From contig JAYWHK010000250.1 of NCBI GenBank assembly GCA_043777755.1, positions 1-7,709 of the forward strand: a DNA stretch of 7,709 nt, in the 5' to 3' direction. How positions within the stretch are numbered: the stretch's first letter is position 1; each line of letters opens with the position of its first letter. Made by a program: the position numbers and the translations under genes. Source of the stretch: CANHEE01 sp043777755 (GTDB lineage: Bacteria; Bacteroidota; Bacteroidia; Chitinophagales; Saprospiraceae). Positions 1-7,326 of the stretch are shown here, one piece after another. The notes beneath the pieces are model-generated. The model was not told where the DNA came from, searched no databases, and saw only the letters and a list, made by a program, of their open reading frames with translations.

Positions 1-101
1 GCTACTTTACTTGAAAAACTTAATAGCACAAAATATTGATTATCAAGTAATTATAAAATTTAATTCCGCTTAATAAAACCGTGCCGCTCAGTAGTGAATT
101 T

Positions 102-122
102 AATTAAAACAAAGTTTTAATT
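102..122 (-). terminator. Weak A/T-rich hairpin downstream of the ABC exporter gene
   Basis: A perfect 9-bp inverted repeat, AATTAAAAC / GTTTTAATT with a 3-nt AAA loop, lies about 20 nt past the exporter stop codon. Each arm has only one G:C pair, and on the minus strand it is followed by AAATTC rather than a T run, so it is a poor rho-independent terminator. The rest of positions 1-140 is A/T-rich and shows no coding frame or RNA gene that I can support. Confidence 0.25.
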
Positions 123-140
123 TTGTAGATTGTTAAGTTC

Positions 141-1910
141 TTATTCGGAAGTTAAAGTTAAATACTGCATTTCGTACAATTCTCGGTAGTGTCCATTTTC
201 GTTTTTGAGGAGTTGCTCATGTGTTCCAAATTCTTTGACTTCTCCTTTGTCCATAACCATAATATTGGTAGCGTGACGAATCGTACTCAAACGGTGTGCA
301 ATAATAATAGACGTTCTTTTTGCAATTAATTTTTCAATTGCATATTGAATGACGGATTCCGTTTCGGGGTCAATCGAAGAAGTAGCTTCGTCCAAAATCA
401 AAATATCTGGATTAAAAACCAATGCTCGAACAAAGGAAATCAGTTGTCGTTGTCCCATCGAAAGGGTTGCACCACGCTCCATTACTTGATAATCGTAGCC
501 TTGTGGCAACTTTTCTATAAATTCATGTGCGCCAATGATTTTTGCTGCGTCAATAACTTGTTCTCTTGTAATGGAACTATCTCGGAGCGTAATATTTTCT
601 AAAACTGTTCCTGAAAATAAGAAAACATCTTGTAAAACAACTGCAATTCTGGCACGAAGGCTATTTTTTTCAAAATTGCATATATCTGTTCCATCAATGC
701 TGATTGTTCCGCTATTTATTTCATAAAAACGATTGAGCAAACTGATGATTGTCGTTTTTCCAGAACCTGTACTGCCCACAATTGCCAAAGTTTCGCTTGG
801 ATTTACTGTAAAACTTACATTTTTCAGAATAGGCGTATTTTCAATGTAGCTAAAATCAACATTTTTAAATTCTATTTTTCCGTTAAAACGCTCTATCTTT
901 TGCGTACCATCTTTTTCCAATAAATCGGTATCGTCCAACAAAGAAAAAACACGTTCCGCTGCGACCAAGCCCATTTGCAAACTGTTGAATTTGTCTGCCA
1001 AAGTTCTTATCGGACGGAAAAGCATAGAAATATAAATTGGAAAAGCAACGAGGTTTCCTAAGGAAATTTCTCCTCGAATCACGCCTCCTGCGCCATACCA
1101 AACCATAAGTCCAAGTGCTGCTGCGGATAAAATTTCAACCACTGGAAAAAAAACAGCGTAATAGAAAATACCGTCAATATTGGCTTTTGTATGGTCTTTG
1201 TTGATGGTTTTGAATTTTTCAAACTCTTGCTCTTCTGCATTGAAAATTTGGATAATTCTCATTCCTGAAATTCTTTCTTGCAAAAAAGCGTTCATTTTGG
1301 CAACTTGTGTTCTTACTTGCTCGAAGGTTGTTTTTACTTTTTCTTTAAAAATAAAACTCGCCCAAATCAAAAACGGAACAACTATCAAACAGACCAATGT
1401 CAGTTTCCAACTGCTATTGAGCATAAATGCCAAGACCAATATCAAGGTCAGAAAATCCGCTAAAATCGTAATAATTCCTTGCGAAAAAACACTGTTGATG
1501 GTTTCTAAATCGCTGATGGTTCGGGTCGTCGAAGTTCCTATCGGATTGGTGTCAAAATATTTTAAACGCAAAGAGGTGATGTGCGTAAAAACACGAACAC
1601 GCAAATCCTTAATCACCGCTTGTCCGAGCCAACTACTCATCATCGTAAAAGCATATTGAACGCCAGCTTCAATAAGCAAAATGACACCTACGAGTGCAAT
1701 CATTTTGGTCAAAGCTGGAATATTTGATTCTTCGATGACGTATTTGTCCACCATTTCTTGAATCAAGTTGGTACGCAAAGGACCAAGTGGTGACATGACC
1801 AATGCCAGTACCGCAGTTGTTATCCACGTAGAGCGATATGGTTTTGCCATTTCCATTACTTTTCGCAACAGCAAAAAATCCATTCCCTTTTTTTTATTTT
1901 CAGTTGCCAT
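141..1910 (-). CDS. ABC exporter half-transporter, MsbA/MdlB-like (fused membrane and ATPase domains)
   Basis: This 589-aa inner-membrane exporter carries its membrane and ATPase parts in one chain and should act as a dimer. The N-terminal part (about residues 25-305) is a type IV exporter membrane domain with hydrophobic segments near 28-50, 68-90, 145-187, 250-275 and 283-300. The ATPase domain (about 345-580) has A-loop Tyr355, Walker A GSTGSGKTT (379-387), Q-loop Gln427, signature LSMGQ (483-487), Walker B ILILDE with catalytic Glu508, D-loop SSID (511-514) and switch His539, so ATP hydrolysis should be intact. The signature has Met where LSGGQ is canonical; variation here is familiar in MdlB/YheH-type exporters. 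Length is normal for the family. Its ATG overlaps the end of the flippase gene by 11 nt, suggesting translational coupling; Met10 is a possible later start. The substrate (lipid, glycolipid or drug) cannot be read from sequence. Confidence 0.95.
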   Translation of the reverse strand: MATENKKKGMDFLLLRKVMEMAKPYRSTWITTAVLALVMSPLGPLRTNLIQEMVDKYVIEESNIPALTKMIALVGVILLIEAGVQYAFTMMSSWLGQAVIKDLRVRVFTHITSLRLKYFDTNPIGTSTTRTISDLETINSVFSQGIITILADFLTLILVLAFMLNSSWKLTLVCLIVVPFLIWASFIFKEKVKTTFEQVRTQVAKMNAFLQERISGMRIIQIFNAEEQEFEKFKTINKDHTKANIDGIFYYAVFFPVVEILSAAALGLMVWYGAGGVIRGEISLGNLVAFPIYISMLFRPIRTLADKFNSLQMGLVAAERVFSLLDDTDLLEKDGTQKIERFNGKIEFKNVDFSYIENTPILKNVSFTVNPSETLAIVGSTGSGKTTIISLLNRFYEINSGTISIDGTDICNFEKNSLRARIAVVLQDVFLFSGTVLENITLRDSSITREQVIDAAKIIGAHEFIEKLPQGYDYQVMERGATLSMGQRQLISFVRALVFNPDILILDEATSSIDPETESVIQYAIEKLIAKRTSIIIAHRLSTIRHATNIMVMDKGEVKEFGTHEQLLKNENGHYRELYEMQYLTLTSE

Positions 1911-3372
1911 AAAGTTCTTTTTTCATCGTAAAAAAAATCATCGTGGTGTAAGCAAATAGTAAAATGGTATTTACGCCCATTTTCATATAATCACTAAGTG
2001 CGTAAAAAGCCGCTAAATAATCGCTGATTGCATAAAAAAACAAAGCACCTCCAATAAATAATGCTATTTTTTTTAAGTCATAAGGAACAGGATAATATTT
2101 TTGTCCTAAAAGATAGCTTACGATACACATGGAAGCATAACAAGAAAAAGTAGCCCATGCCGAACCTGTATATCCATACGAAGGAATCCATAAATAGTTG
2201 AGAATCAGTGTAATTATTGCACCGAAAATGGCAACAAATGCGCCCATTTTTGTTTTATTCGACAATTTGAACCATATAGAAAGGTTGTAGTAAATACCCA
2301 AACAAACATTTGCCATTAATAAAATAGGAACAACATGGAGTCCTTCCCAATAGGTTTTATTGCGTAAAAAATGCTTGAAAATATCCAAATAAAATACAAC
2401 CACTAAGAAAATCAAGCTACAAACAATCACAAAGTAATTCATCACTTTGGAGTATGTTTCTCTTGCATTGTCGTCTTTCATTCTTGAAAAAAAGAAAGGT
2501 TCGGCAGCAAAACGAAAGGCTTGAATAAACAGCGTTATCAGAATCGAGAGTTTGTAATTGGCAGAATAAATACCAATCTGTTCTTCTGCAATTTTGGTAT
2601 CAACGATTAGATTTTTTAGTAAGATTCTATCAAGCGTTTCATTGACCATACCAGCCAATCCCATGAAAATCAACGGATAAGCATAAAGCATCATTTCTTT
2701 CCAAAGTGTTTTGTCAAAACCATAACGCAGCAATTTTATTTCTTTGATAAAAAAAGGAAAAACAATCCAACTCGAAATGGCATTGATTAAAAACATATAT
2801 TTTATACCATTTTCAGGTTGGTAAAAATAACTAAAAAAAGAATGCCCATTTTTTATCATGTACGGACAAAAAGCATAAATGAATAAGTTTAAAACGATGC
2901 CTGTCAGAATATTCAAAAACCGCAGTGCCGCAAACCGTTTTGCTTGATTTTTTTTTCGCAACCAAGCAAAAGGAATTGAACTCACTGCATCTGCCGCTAA
3001 AATAAATGCCAAATAATAAAATAAAACTTCTCGATTGACATTTTTTGTCCAAATACTCAAAGGTGTGGCTAATAAAAAAAGCAAAACACCAATAATAGCA
3101 GAACTCACCAACAGAGAAATCATCGCTGTACTGAAAACCTTTTCGTCAGAATCGTTTTTTTGACAAAAACTAAAAAAAGCTGTTTCCATTCCATACGAAA
3201 AAACAACCGCAGCAAAAGAAGCATAAGCATAAAACTCAGAAGAAACACCGTACTCTCCAATACTCAAAACGCTTGTATATAAAGGCACAAGAAGGTAATT
3301 GAGCAATCGCCCAATGATGCTACTCAATCCATAAACGGCAGTTTCGCCAGCTAATTTTTTTATTAAAGACAT
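1900..3372 (-). CDS. Polysaccharide/O-antigen flippase family protein (Wzx-like, MOP/MATE fold)
   Basis: This 490-aa integral membrane protein consists almost entirely of hydrophobic helices (roughly 12-14), the usual size and layout of Wzx-type flippases, which move undecaprenyl-linked glycans across the inner membrane. The N-terminus has the family's amphipathic start (GLSSIIGRLLNYLLVPLYT, residues 15-33, then GEYG). The motif around 288-300 (FAAEPFFFSRMKD) is, from memory, typical of Bacteroidota members of this family. The last helices run near 435-450 and 467-482, followed by a short KKELYGN tail. The ATG at 3372 fits the N-terminal motif; no Shine-Dalgarno is present. The stop codon lies inside the start of the ABC exporter gene (11-nt overlap), so the two are very likely one operon. 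No glycosyltransferase or polymerase lies nearby, so the glycan is unknown; a related MOP-family lipid II or teichuronate-type flippase cannot be excluded. Confidence 0.88.
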   Translation of the reverse strand: MSLIKKLAGETAVYGLSSIIGRLLNYLLVPLYTSVLSIGEYGVSSEFYAYASFAAVVFSYGMETAFFSFCQKNDSDEKVFSTAMISLLVSSAIIGVLLFLLATPLSIWTKNVNREVLFYYLAFILAADAVSSIPFAWLRKKNQAKRFAALRFLNILTGIVLNLFIYAFCPYMIKNGHSFFSYFYQPENGIKYMFLINAISSWIVFPFFIKEIKLLRYGFDKTLWKEMMLYAYPLIFMGLAGMVNETLDRILLKNLIVDTKIAEEQIGIYSANYKLSILITLFIQAFRFAAEPFFFSRMKDDNARETYSKVMNYFVIVCSLIFLVVVFYLDIFKHFLRNKTYWEGLHVVPILLMANVCLGIYYNLSIWFKLSNKTKMGAFVAIFGAIITLILNYLWIPSYGYTGSAWATFSCYASMCIVSYLLGQKYYPVPYDLKKIALFIGGALFFYAISDYLAAFYALSDYMKMGVNTILLFAYTTMIFFTMKKELYGN

Positions 3373-3383
3373 TTTATAAAGTC

Positions 3384-3416
3384 AAAATGTAAAAGGATAA
3401 ATTTAAAATGTAAAAG
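3384..3416. repeat. 12-bp direct repeat with 21-bp period in the flippase leader
   Basis: The 12-mer AAAATGTAAAAG occurs exactly at 3384-3395 and again at 3405-3416 (plus-strand reading), between the tRNA-His terminator and the flippase start codon. The 21-bp period is close to two helical turns, so a protein bound to both copies would sit on one DNA face. No clean TAnnTTTG promoter was found here; the nearest is TACATTTTG (minus, 3391-3383), one base too long. The repeat could be an operator, a relic of local duplication, or chance in A/T-rich DNA. Confidence 0.45.
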
Positions 3417-3435
3417 TAGAAGCGTATTTACTTTG

Positions 3436-3476
3436 AAAAACAAAAAAGCTGCTCCGATATTACCGAAACAGCTTTT
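3436..3476 (-). terminator. Rho-independent terminator of tRNA-His
   Basis: On the minus strand a 14-bp stem with a 5-nt TAATA loop spans 3476-3444: outer arms AAAAGCTG/CAGCTTTT are perfect and the inner part pairs with some G-T wobbles. It is followed by TTTTTTGTTTTT down to 3436. It begins 7 nt after the tRNA discriminator base, so it ends the tRNA transcript and separates it from the flippase operon. On the plus strand the 3' arm runs into GAGCAGGG, so it acts in one direction only. Confidence 0.85.
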
Positions 3477-3482
3477 GAGCAG

Positions 3483-3557
3483 GGATCTCGATGGGGCTCG
3501 AACCCACGACCTCCGGCACCACAAACCAGCGCTCTAACCAACTGAGCTACGAAATCC
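3483..3557 (-). tRNA. tRNA-His (anticodon GTG)
   Basis: A complete cloverleaf folds on the minus strand. The acceptor stem is GATTTCG/CGAGATC (one T-G pair), D stem GCTC/GAGC, anticodon stem CTGGT/GCCGG, loop TTGTGGT with anticodon GTG, variable loop AGGTC, and T arm GTGGG-TTCGAGC-CCCAT. Identity is confirmed by the histidine-specific extra 5' G at position -1 (base 3557) facing C73 (base 3483), the main recognition feature of histidyl-tRNA synthetase. The bases after C73 are CT, so the CCA tail is not encoded and must be added by the CCA-adding enzyme. It has its own promoter (3611-3642) and terminator (3436-3476), so it is a single-gene transcription unit. Confidence 0.97.
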
Positions 3558-3610
3558 ATTTAAATATTACTTTAGCAAGCCAAACAACGTTCTTTTTACT
3601 GAAAGCGATG

Positions 3611-3642
3611 CAAAGGTAGAAAAGTTCCTTTGTTATTACAAA
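3611..3642 (-). promoter_or_regulatory. Bacteroidota-type sigma promoter of tRNA-His
   Basis: Reading the minus strand, TTTG (3642-3639) is followed after 20 bp by TACCTTTG (3618-3611), an exact match to the -7 consensus TAnnTTTG of the primary Bacteroidota sigma factor with a near-ideal spacer. Transcription should start near 3604, giving a leader of roughly 45-50 nt before the tRNA. The remaining bases between this promoter and the upstream terminator (about 3643-3701) are A/T homopolymer-rich, with no gene seen. Confidence 0.8.
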
Positions 3643-3701
3643 TTTTTTTCAAAAGTTTTTTTCAAAAAATAAAAAAATTGTGTTAAAAGGGCAATACTTA
3701 T

Positions 3702-3732
3702 AAAAAAACCTGCAATTTTCGCAGGCTTTTTT
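3702..3732 (-). terminator. Rho-independent terminator of the SprB-repeat gene (possibly bidirectional)
   Basis: A GC-rich stem CCTGC/GCAGG (3709-3713 with 3721-3725, 7-nt loop) is flanked by A7 on the left and T6 on the right, so the stem can lengthen by A-T pairs. On the minus strand the hairpin is followed by TTTTTTT and lies just 2 nt past the TAA stop of the long T9SS gene, so it ends that unit before the tRNA promoter. The T6 on the other side would also let it stop plus-strand transcripts. Confidence 0.88.
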
Positions 3733-3734
3733 GT

Positions 3735-6440
3735 TTATTGGTGTACAATTGGGTACTGTAGCTTGTAGTCTTCTCCTACGATTTGGAGATAATACATTCC
3801 TTGAGATAGTGAATCTTGAAAATTAAATTCAAAGTTATTTGTACCCTTATTTGCTTCTACATCTTGTATTTGTACAATACCTCCTAAAATATTCATCAGA
3901 ACAATTTTAATTTTTGAGTTCTTAGGTGATTCTAATTTTATGGTCAATTGGTTTTGAAATGGATTAGGAAATACTATTGCAGAGGCATTGCCACTTTTCA
4001 CATTAACACTATTGGCTATTTTTGATGATACAGGGTCTGGAGCAAAAAACACCTCTGGAAAACAAGCTCCTACTTCTTCTCCTTTATATATATATTTTAT
4101 TTTTTGACCATCACCTTTTTGAGGCGGAAGACTTCCACCTGTCACATTATTGGTAATATCTGGCTTGATTGTAATGTAAGGCGTTCCTACACCACACAAA
4201 TCATCAATTTTACAATATTTCACAAGGTCATATCTTAAAAATCCATCTATTTTACATTTTATACTACATAGATCTTTATTTTGGGCATTTTGATCGCAGA
4301 ATTTTGAATTAAATACAGCTAAAATGCAGTAATTTCCAACATAAACATCTTTTTCTACTACTACACCCGTTGCTGGGCAGATAAAATCATATTTACAATT
4401 GCCTTTTTCTTCTCCGATTAGGTCTGTATTGCAAGGTGAAGATGACGATGACGGAGGATTAGAACCAACAATTACTACTGGATTTGGAGGTATTACTGGA
4501 GGTACTACTGGTTCGCATTTATAAGTTTCATCTAAAACTTTTTTTGTTTTAAAATATTTAGGATACGGATAGGCGTTATCAAAAACGCCATCCAATAATT
4601 CTCCAAAAGGGAAATAACAATAACAATCGGCTTCACATCGAGTTGAGGCAAATAGAGGACTTACAACAGATTTAACAGTTGTTAAATCTATGTCTTCAAA
4701 CCATACTAAAGGTTTTATATTAATAACTCTAAACTCTCCATCATTATTCATACAAGGGTATTTTAGCTTACCAGAAGCACAAGGTTTAAGAGGATTGTCT
4801 GGAGTATATGTTCCTAACGCCCTTAGACCCGACACGAAAAGAGGATTTGGTGTAGGATTATTTATTGACGTAGCTTGTTCTACCAATGGATCATTTGATT
4901 GTTCCCATTTAGGTTTACAGAGATTTTTACATTCTGAGTATATATTAAATTCATTTGTTACAACACTCATTGTTTGTAAAAGCCCTTTAAAGTTAGTATT
5001 TTTATTGAAATATGATATTCCAGTCACAAGTGGATGACAATAAGTAGTTCCTTCATTTTTTAATGAAAAATCTGTACATTGATTAAATTTACAGCCAAAT
5101 TCATTCTCATATGACCATACAGCCAAAGCTCCTTTAGTGCTATTTGTCCAATTCATTGTGCCATATACATTACTCAACTCGTTTGTTTTCTTTAAATGAA
5201 CTCTTGTTGTGTTATTACTTGGTGTTGCCCATGTGATAGTATATTTTTCATCTATGATTGTTGGGTTATCAGATTTAAACTTTGTATCTATTTCTATTTC
5301 AACATCTCCGTTTTCAGTACATCTATCTATTTTAATAAAATCACTAAGTCTATCAATACACTTGCAATCATAAAATATCCTTTTACGGTTTCCACACATA
5401 TCTTCAGCTTCAAATATATAATCGCCTTGGTCGTCATTATATTTTTTTAAATCAATATATGTAAAATAACCTCCTTGTGGATAATTGACTGTACCACTTT
5501 GAATAGTTGCTCCATTTATTTTTTTTAGAGTGTATGAAATTGGTGGAGTTCCTCCACTCATCAAAATACTTATTATTTTATTTCGATTACAGTATTCTGT
5601 GGACTGCTTTACTGGTGGTGAGTATCTATTTTCTACTGATTGTAAAACCAAATCTTTTGGTTGGCATTTTGGCACATCAAATTCTTTTACAAAACTACAT
5701 CCTTCATCAGAAGTAATAGTAACCGCCTGTTTTCCAACACATAAATTTTTAGGCGTTATTGTATTCGCTGCAACTTTAGGGTTGCTCCATTGTATTTTAT
5801 ATGCACTTGAAGATATTCCCGTACTTGATATGCTTTGTAATTCAACAATACCGTCGCAAGGAGTAATAGAAGATGCTTTTACAATTACCAAATTAGCTTG
5901 AATTTTTTGCCCATCTACGGTAATACCCTTACTCGCTGTACAGCCCTGCTTATCCGTCACTGTCAAAGTATAAACTTTATCACCTTCCAAACCACTAATA
6001 TCTTCAGTGGTTTGTCCGCTACTCCAGAGGTATTTGTAAGGCGGAACACCGCCTTTTATACTGACCTCAATAAAACCGCTTTTGTCGTCACCACAAACAA
6101 TTTTTGATTTTGCATCTTCTACAATATTAAAAGGCTGGCAAACGACAATAGATGCCATTAGTGTTTTTTTACAAGTTGCACTGCCGCCAATCGTTGCGTT
6201 TTTATCAACTACAAAAATATTATAATCGCCTACGCAAAGCCCTGAGAATAAATAAACTCCATTCGTCACATTGGTATAGACTTTAGAAACAGCACTGTTG
6301 GTAGTTGTATTGATAGCACTGATGTCATAAGGCCCCGAATTGCCATCTATTTTGATAGAAATGTAACCCGTACAATCTTTTGCACTTGGAACGCCTTTGA
6401 CTTCAAAGATTTCAATGTTTGCTTTTGCTTGAAAAACCAA
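3735..6440 (-). CDS. Large secreted SprB-repeat protein with type A T9SS sorting domain; 5' end frameshifted
   Basis: This is a 901-codon frame for a cell-surface or secreted protein exported by Sec and then the type IX system. Residues 1-190 hold SprB-like repeats; the clearest (about 117-175) reads GGVPPYKYLW, then YTLTVTDKQGC. Weaker copies lie at about 17-77, 194-256 and 289-350. A cysteine-rich central region (25 of 36 Cys between 349 and 793) has no domain I recognise. A Pro/Ser linker lies at 644-669. The tail (about 820-901) is a type A sorting domain: VFPNPFQNQLTI, then SQGMYYLQI and a basic end; it is cleaved when the cargo crosses the outer membrane. The frame starts with TTG and lacks a signal peptide. 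One is encoded in another frame just upstream, ATG at 6481; one extra T at 6432-6436 would give a 915-aa protein. SprB-repeat proteins are often adhesins, but no specific function can be assigned. It follows the 276-aa barrel gene and ends at a strong terminator. Confidence 0.9.
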   Translation of the reverse strand: MVFQAKANIEIFEVKGVPSAKDCTGYISIKIDGNSGPYDISAINTTTNSAVSKVYTNVTNGVYLFSGLCVGDYNIFVVDKNATIGGSATCKKTLMASIVVCQPFNIVEDAKSKIVCGDDKSGFIEVSIKGGVPPYKYLWSSGQTTEDISGLEGDKVYTLTVTDKQGCTASKGITVDGQKIQANLVIVKASSITPCDGIVELQSISSTGISSSAYKIQWSNPKVAANTITPKNLCVGKQAVTITSDEGCSFVKEFDVPKCQPKDLVLQSVENRYSPPVKQSTEYCNRNKIISILMSGGTPPISYTLKKINGATIQSGTVNYPQGGYFTYIDLKKYNDDQGDYIFEAEDMCGNRKRIFYDCKCIDRLSDFIKIDRCTENGDVEIEIDTKFKSDNPTIIDEKYTITWATPSNNTTRVHLKKTNELSNVYGTMNWTNSTKGALAVWSYENEFGCKFNQCTDFSLKNEGTTYCHPLVTGISYFNKNTNFKGLLQTMSVVTNEFNIYSECKNLCKPKWEQSNDPLVEQATSINNPTPNPLFVSGLRALGTYTPDNPLKPCASGKLKYPCMNNDGEFRVINIKPLVWFEDIDLTTVKSVVSPLFASTRCEADCYCYFPFGELLDGVFDNAYPYPKYFKTKKVLDETYKCEPVVPPVIPPNPVVIVGSNPPSSSSSPCNTDLIGEEKGNCKYDFICPATGVVVEKDVYVGNYCILAVFNSKFCDQNAQNKDLCSIKCKIDGFLRYDLVKYCKIDDLCGVGTPYITIKPDITNNVTGGSLPPQKGDGQKIKYIYKGEEVGACFPEVFFAPDPVSSKIANSVNVKSGNASAIVFPNPFQNQLTIKLESPKNSKIKIVLMNILGGIVQIQDVEANKGTNNFEFNFQDSLSQGMYYLQIVGEDYKLQYPIVHQ

Positions 6441-6481
6441 TAAAAGACAAAAATTAGGATTTGTAAAAGTTTATTTGTCAT
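6432..6481 (-). other. Out-of-frame signal-peptide start of the T9SS gene, with probable 1-nt deletion in a T5 run
   Basis: The ATG at 6481-6479 opens MTNKLLQILIFVFYWFF: a short polar start with one Lys, then a strongly hydrophobic core. It overlaps the stop of the upstream gene by 11 nt, the same overlap as between flippase and exporter. As sequenced, this frame ends after about 44 codons. At GGTTTTTCAAGC, one more T gives TGG TTT TTT CAA GCA AAA GCA, that is WFFQAKA, joining the main frame with an A-K-A signal peptidase I site just before Asn. The fit of hydrophobic core, cleavage site and coupled start makes this the probable true 5' end. Confidence 0.8.
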
Positions 6482-7301
6482 GCTTGTTAATTTTTTTTAT
6501 TTGAGGAATACGGTATTTTAGACCTACCATAGCTGATAAATAAGAATAATCATCAGAAAAATAAAACACAGAATCATTCACTCTATATATCGTATTTGCC
6601 CTAACGGATAAGCCTTTACTACACAATAAAGAGCAATATAGAGAAAAACGTCTTTGATAAAATGGTGGACATACATAGATATCTAAGGAAAATATTGCAT
6701 TAAAGCCATTTTTACTTTTTATGTAAGATTCATCATCTCTAAATGTTTTGGTATTTACGGTAACATTAGGAGGTAATTGTCCCAGTATTGGATATTCTTC
6801 AAAATGAGGCACTACTGTTTTCCAATGTGAATGATTGTACTGGATACCAACTTTGGGAATCAATTTTATAATTGCATTGTCGTCATACATAAAAGGCAAT
6901 GCCCCTTTTAATGTAAAAATATTCAATTTTCCTCGATTTACATACTGATTACTTCCATAATTAGTTGATGGATGCCAGAAAGTGCCTGCATTGTGAGAGG
7001 CGCTTGCTACAATAAGATACGTTTGACTAAAAAAAGCATCTTGATACTCAAAATTAAGCAACCACCTATTTTTGTAAAACATTTCTATACCAATTTCTTT
7101 GATGGTATTTTTTGAAAAGGTATGGGTAAAACTAAAATCTGATTGGATAATACTTCGTTCTTTGTCAAATACACCAAAATTCCAAGATGTCCCCTTTCCA
7201 ACATTCACACTCCATTTTATTTTCTCCTTCACCTCTTGTCCCTTTGTAGAAAACCCTATACAAAGCACCAGACACGCTATAAAAATATAGTTTTTGAACA
7301 T
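6471..7301 (-). CDS. Exported protein, probable outer-membrane beta-barrel; function unknown
   Basis: I do not recognise this 276-aa protein by name. It starts with a clear signal peptide (MFKNYIFIACLVLCIGFSTKGQ, cleavage likely after Gly21 or Gln22), fixing the ATG at 7301. The mature part has no hydrophobic helix and is full of short stretches of alternating polar and aromatic residues (e.g. KIKWSVNVGKG, GIEMFYKNRWLLNFEYQD, IPKVGIQYNHSHW, FSLYCSLLCSKGLSVRA). It nears its end with YSYLSAMVGLKYRIP, which fits a small outer-membrane barrel of about 8-10 strands. It does not show the N-terminal QYMFNQLLLNPAYAG-type motif of PorP/SprF proteins. The gene overlaps the putative ATG of the T9SS gene by 11 nt, so the two are probably made together and may interact at the outer membrane. 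Composition is A/T-rich (28% GC in 6541-6780). No consensus promoter was found in 7302-7414 on this strand. Confidence 0.82.
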   Translation of the reverse strand: MFKNYIFIACLVLCIGFSTKGQEVKEKIKWSVNVGKGTSWNFGVFDKERSIIQSDFSFTHTFSKNTIKEIGIEMFYKNRWLLNFEYQDAFFSQTYLIVASASHNAGTFWHPSTNYGSNQYVNRGKLNIFTLKGALPFMYDDNAIIKLIPKVGIQYNHSHWKTVVPHFEEYPILGQLPPNVTVNTKTFRDDESYIKSKNGFNAIFSLDIYVCPPFYQRRFSLYCSLLCSKGLSVRANTIYRVNDSVFYFSDDYSYLSAMVGLKYRIPQIKKINKHDK

Positions 7302-7326
7302 TTTGAATATTTTTTTGTCGTGTCGT

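Noticed and set aside
7..50. Inverted repeat TTACTTGA/TCAAGTAA near the left edge
   Set aside because: Only 8 bp with a 28-nt loop and no T run or associated gene; not distinguishable from chance.
1180..1659. Plus-strand open frame of 159 codons inside the ABC exporter gene
   Set aside because: It is antisense to a well-supported gene, and its translation shows no domain or motif.
3483..3557. tRNA-His as attachment site of an integrated element
   Set aside because: No copy of the tRNA 3' end is seen elsewhere in the window and there is no integrase gene.
3638..3690. A/T homopolymer runs (T7, T8, A6, A7) resembling a hairpin
   Set aside because: Pairing is imperfect and A/T only; the real terminator is the GC-stem hairpin at 3702-3732.
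6441..6473. The 276-aa gene and the 901-codon frame are in the same reading frame, separated by one TAA and 10 sense codons, suggesting stop readthrough to one fusion protein
   Set aside because: The overlapping ATG with an excellent signal peptide explains the junction better, and a fused protein would place a signal-like segment in its middle.
6471..7301. PorP/SprF-type T9SS partner protein
   Set aside because: The characteristic N-terminal PorP/SprF motif is missing and the cargo tail is type A, not type B.
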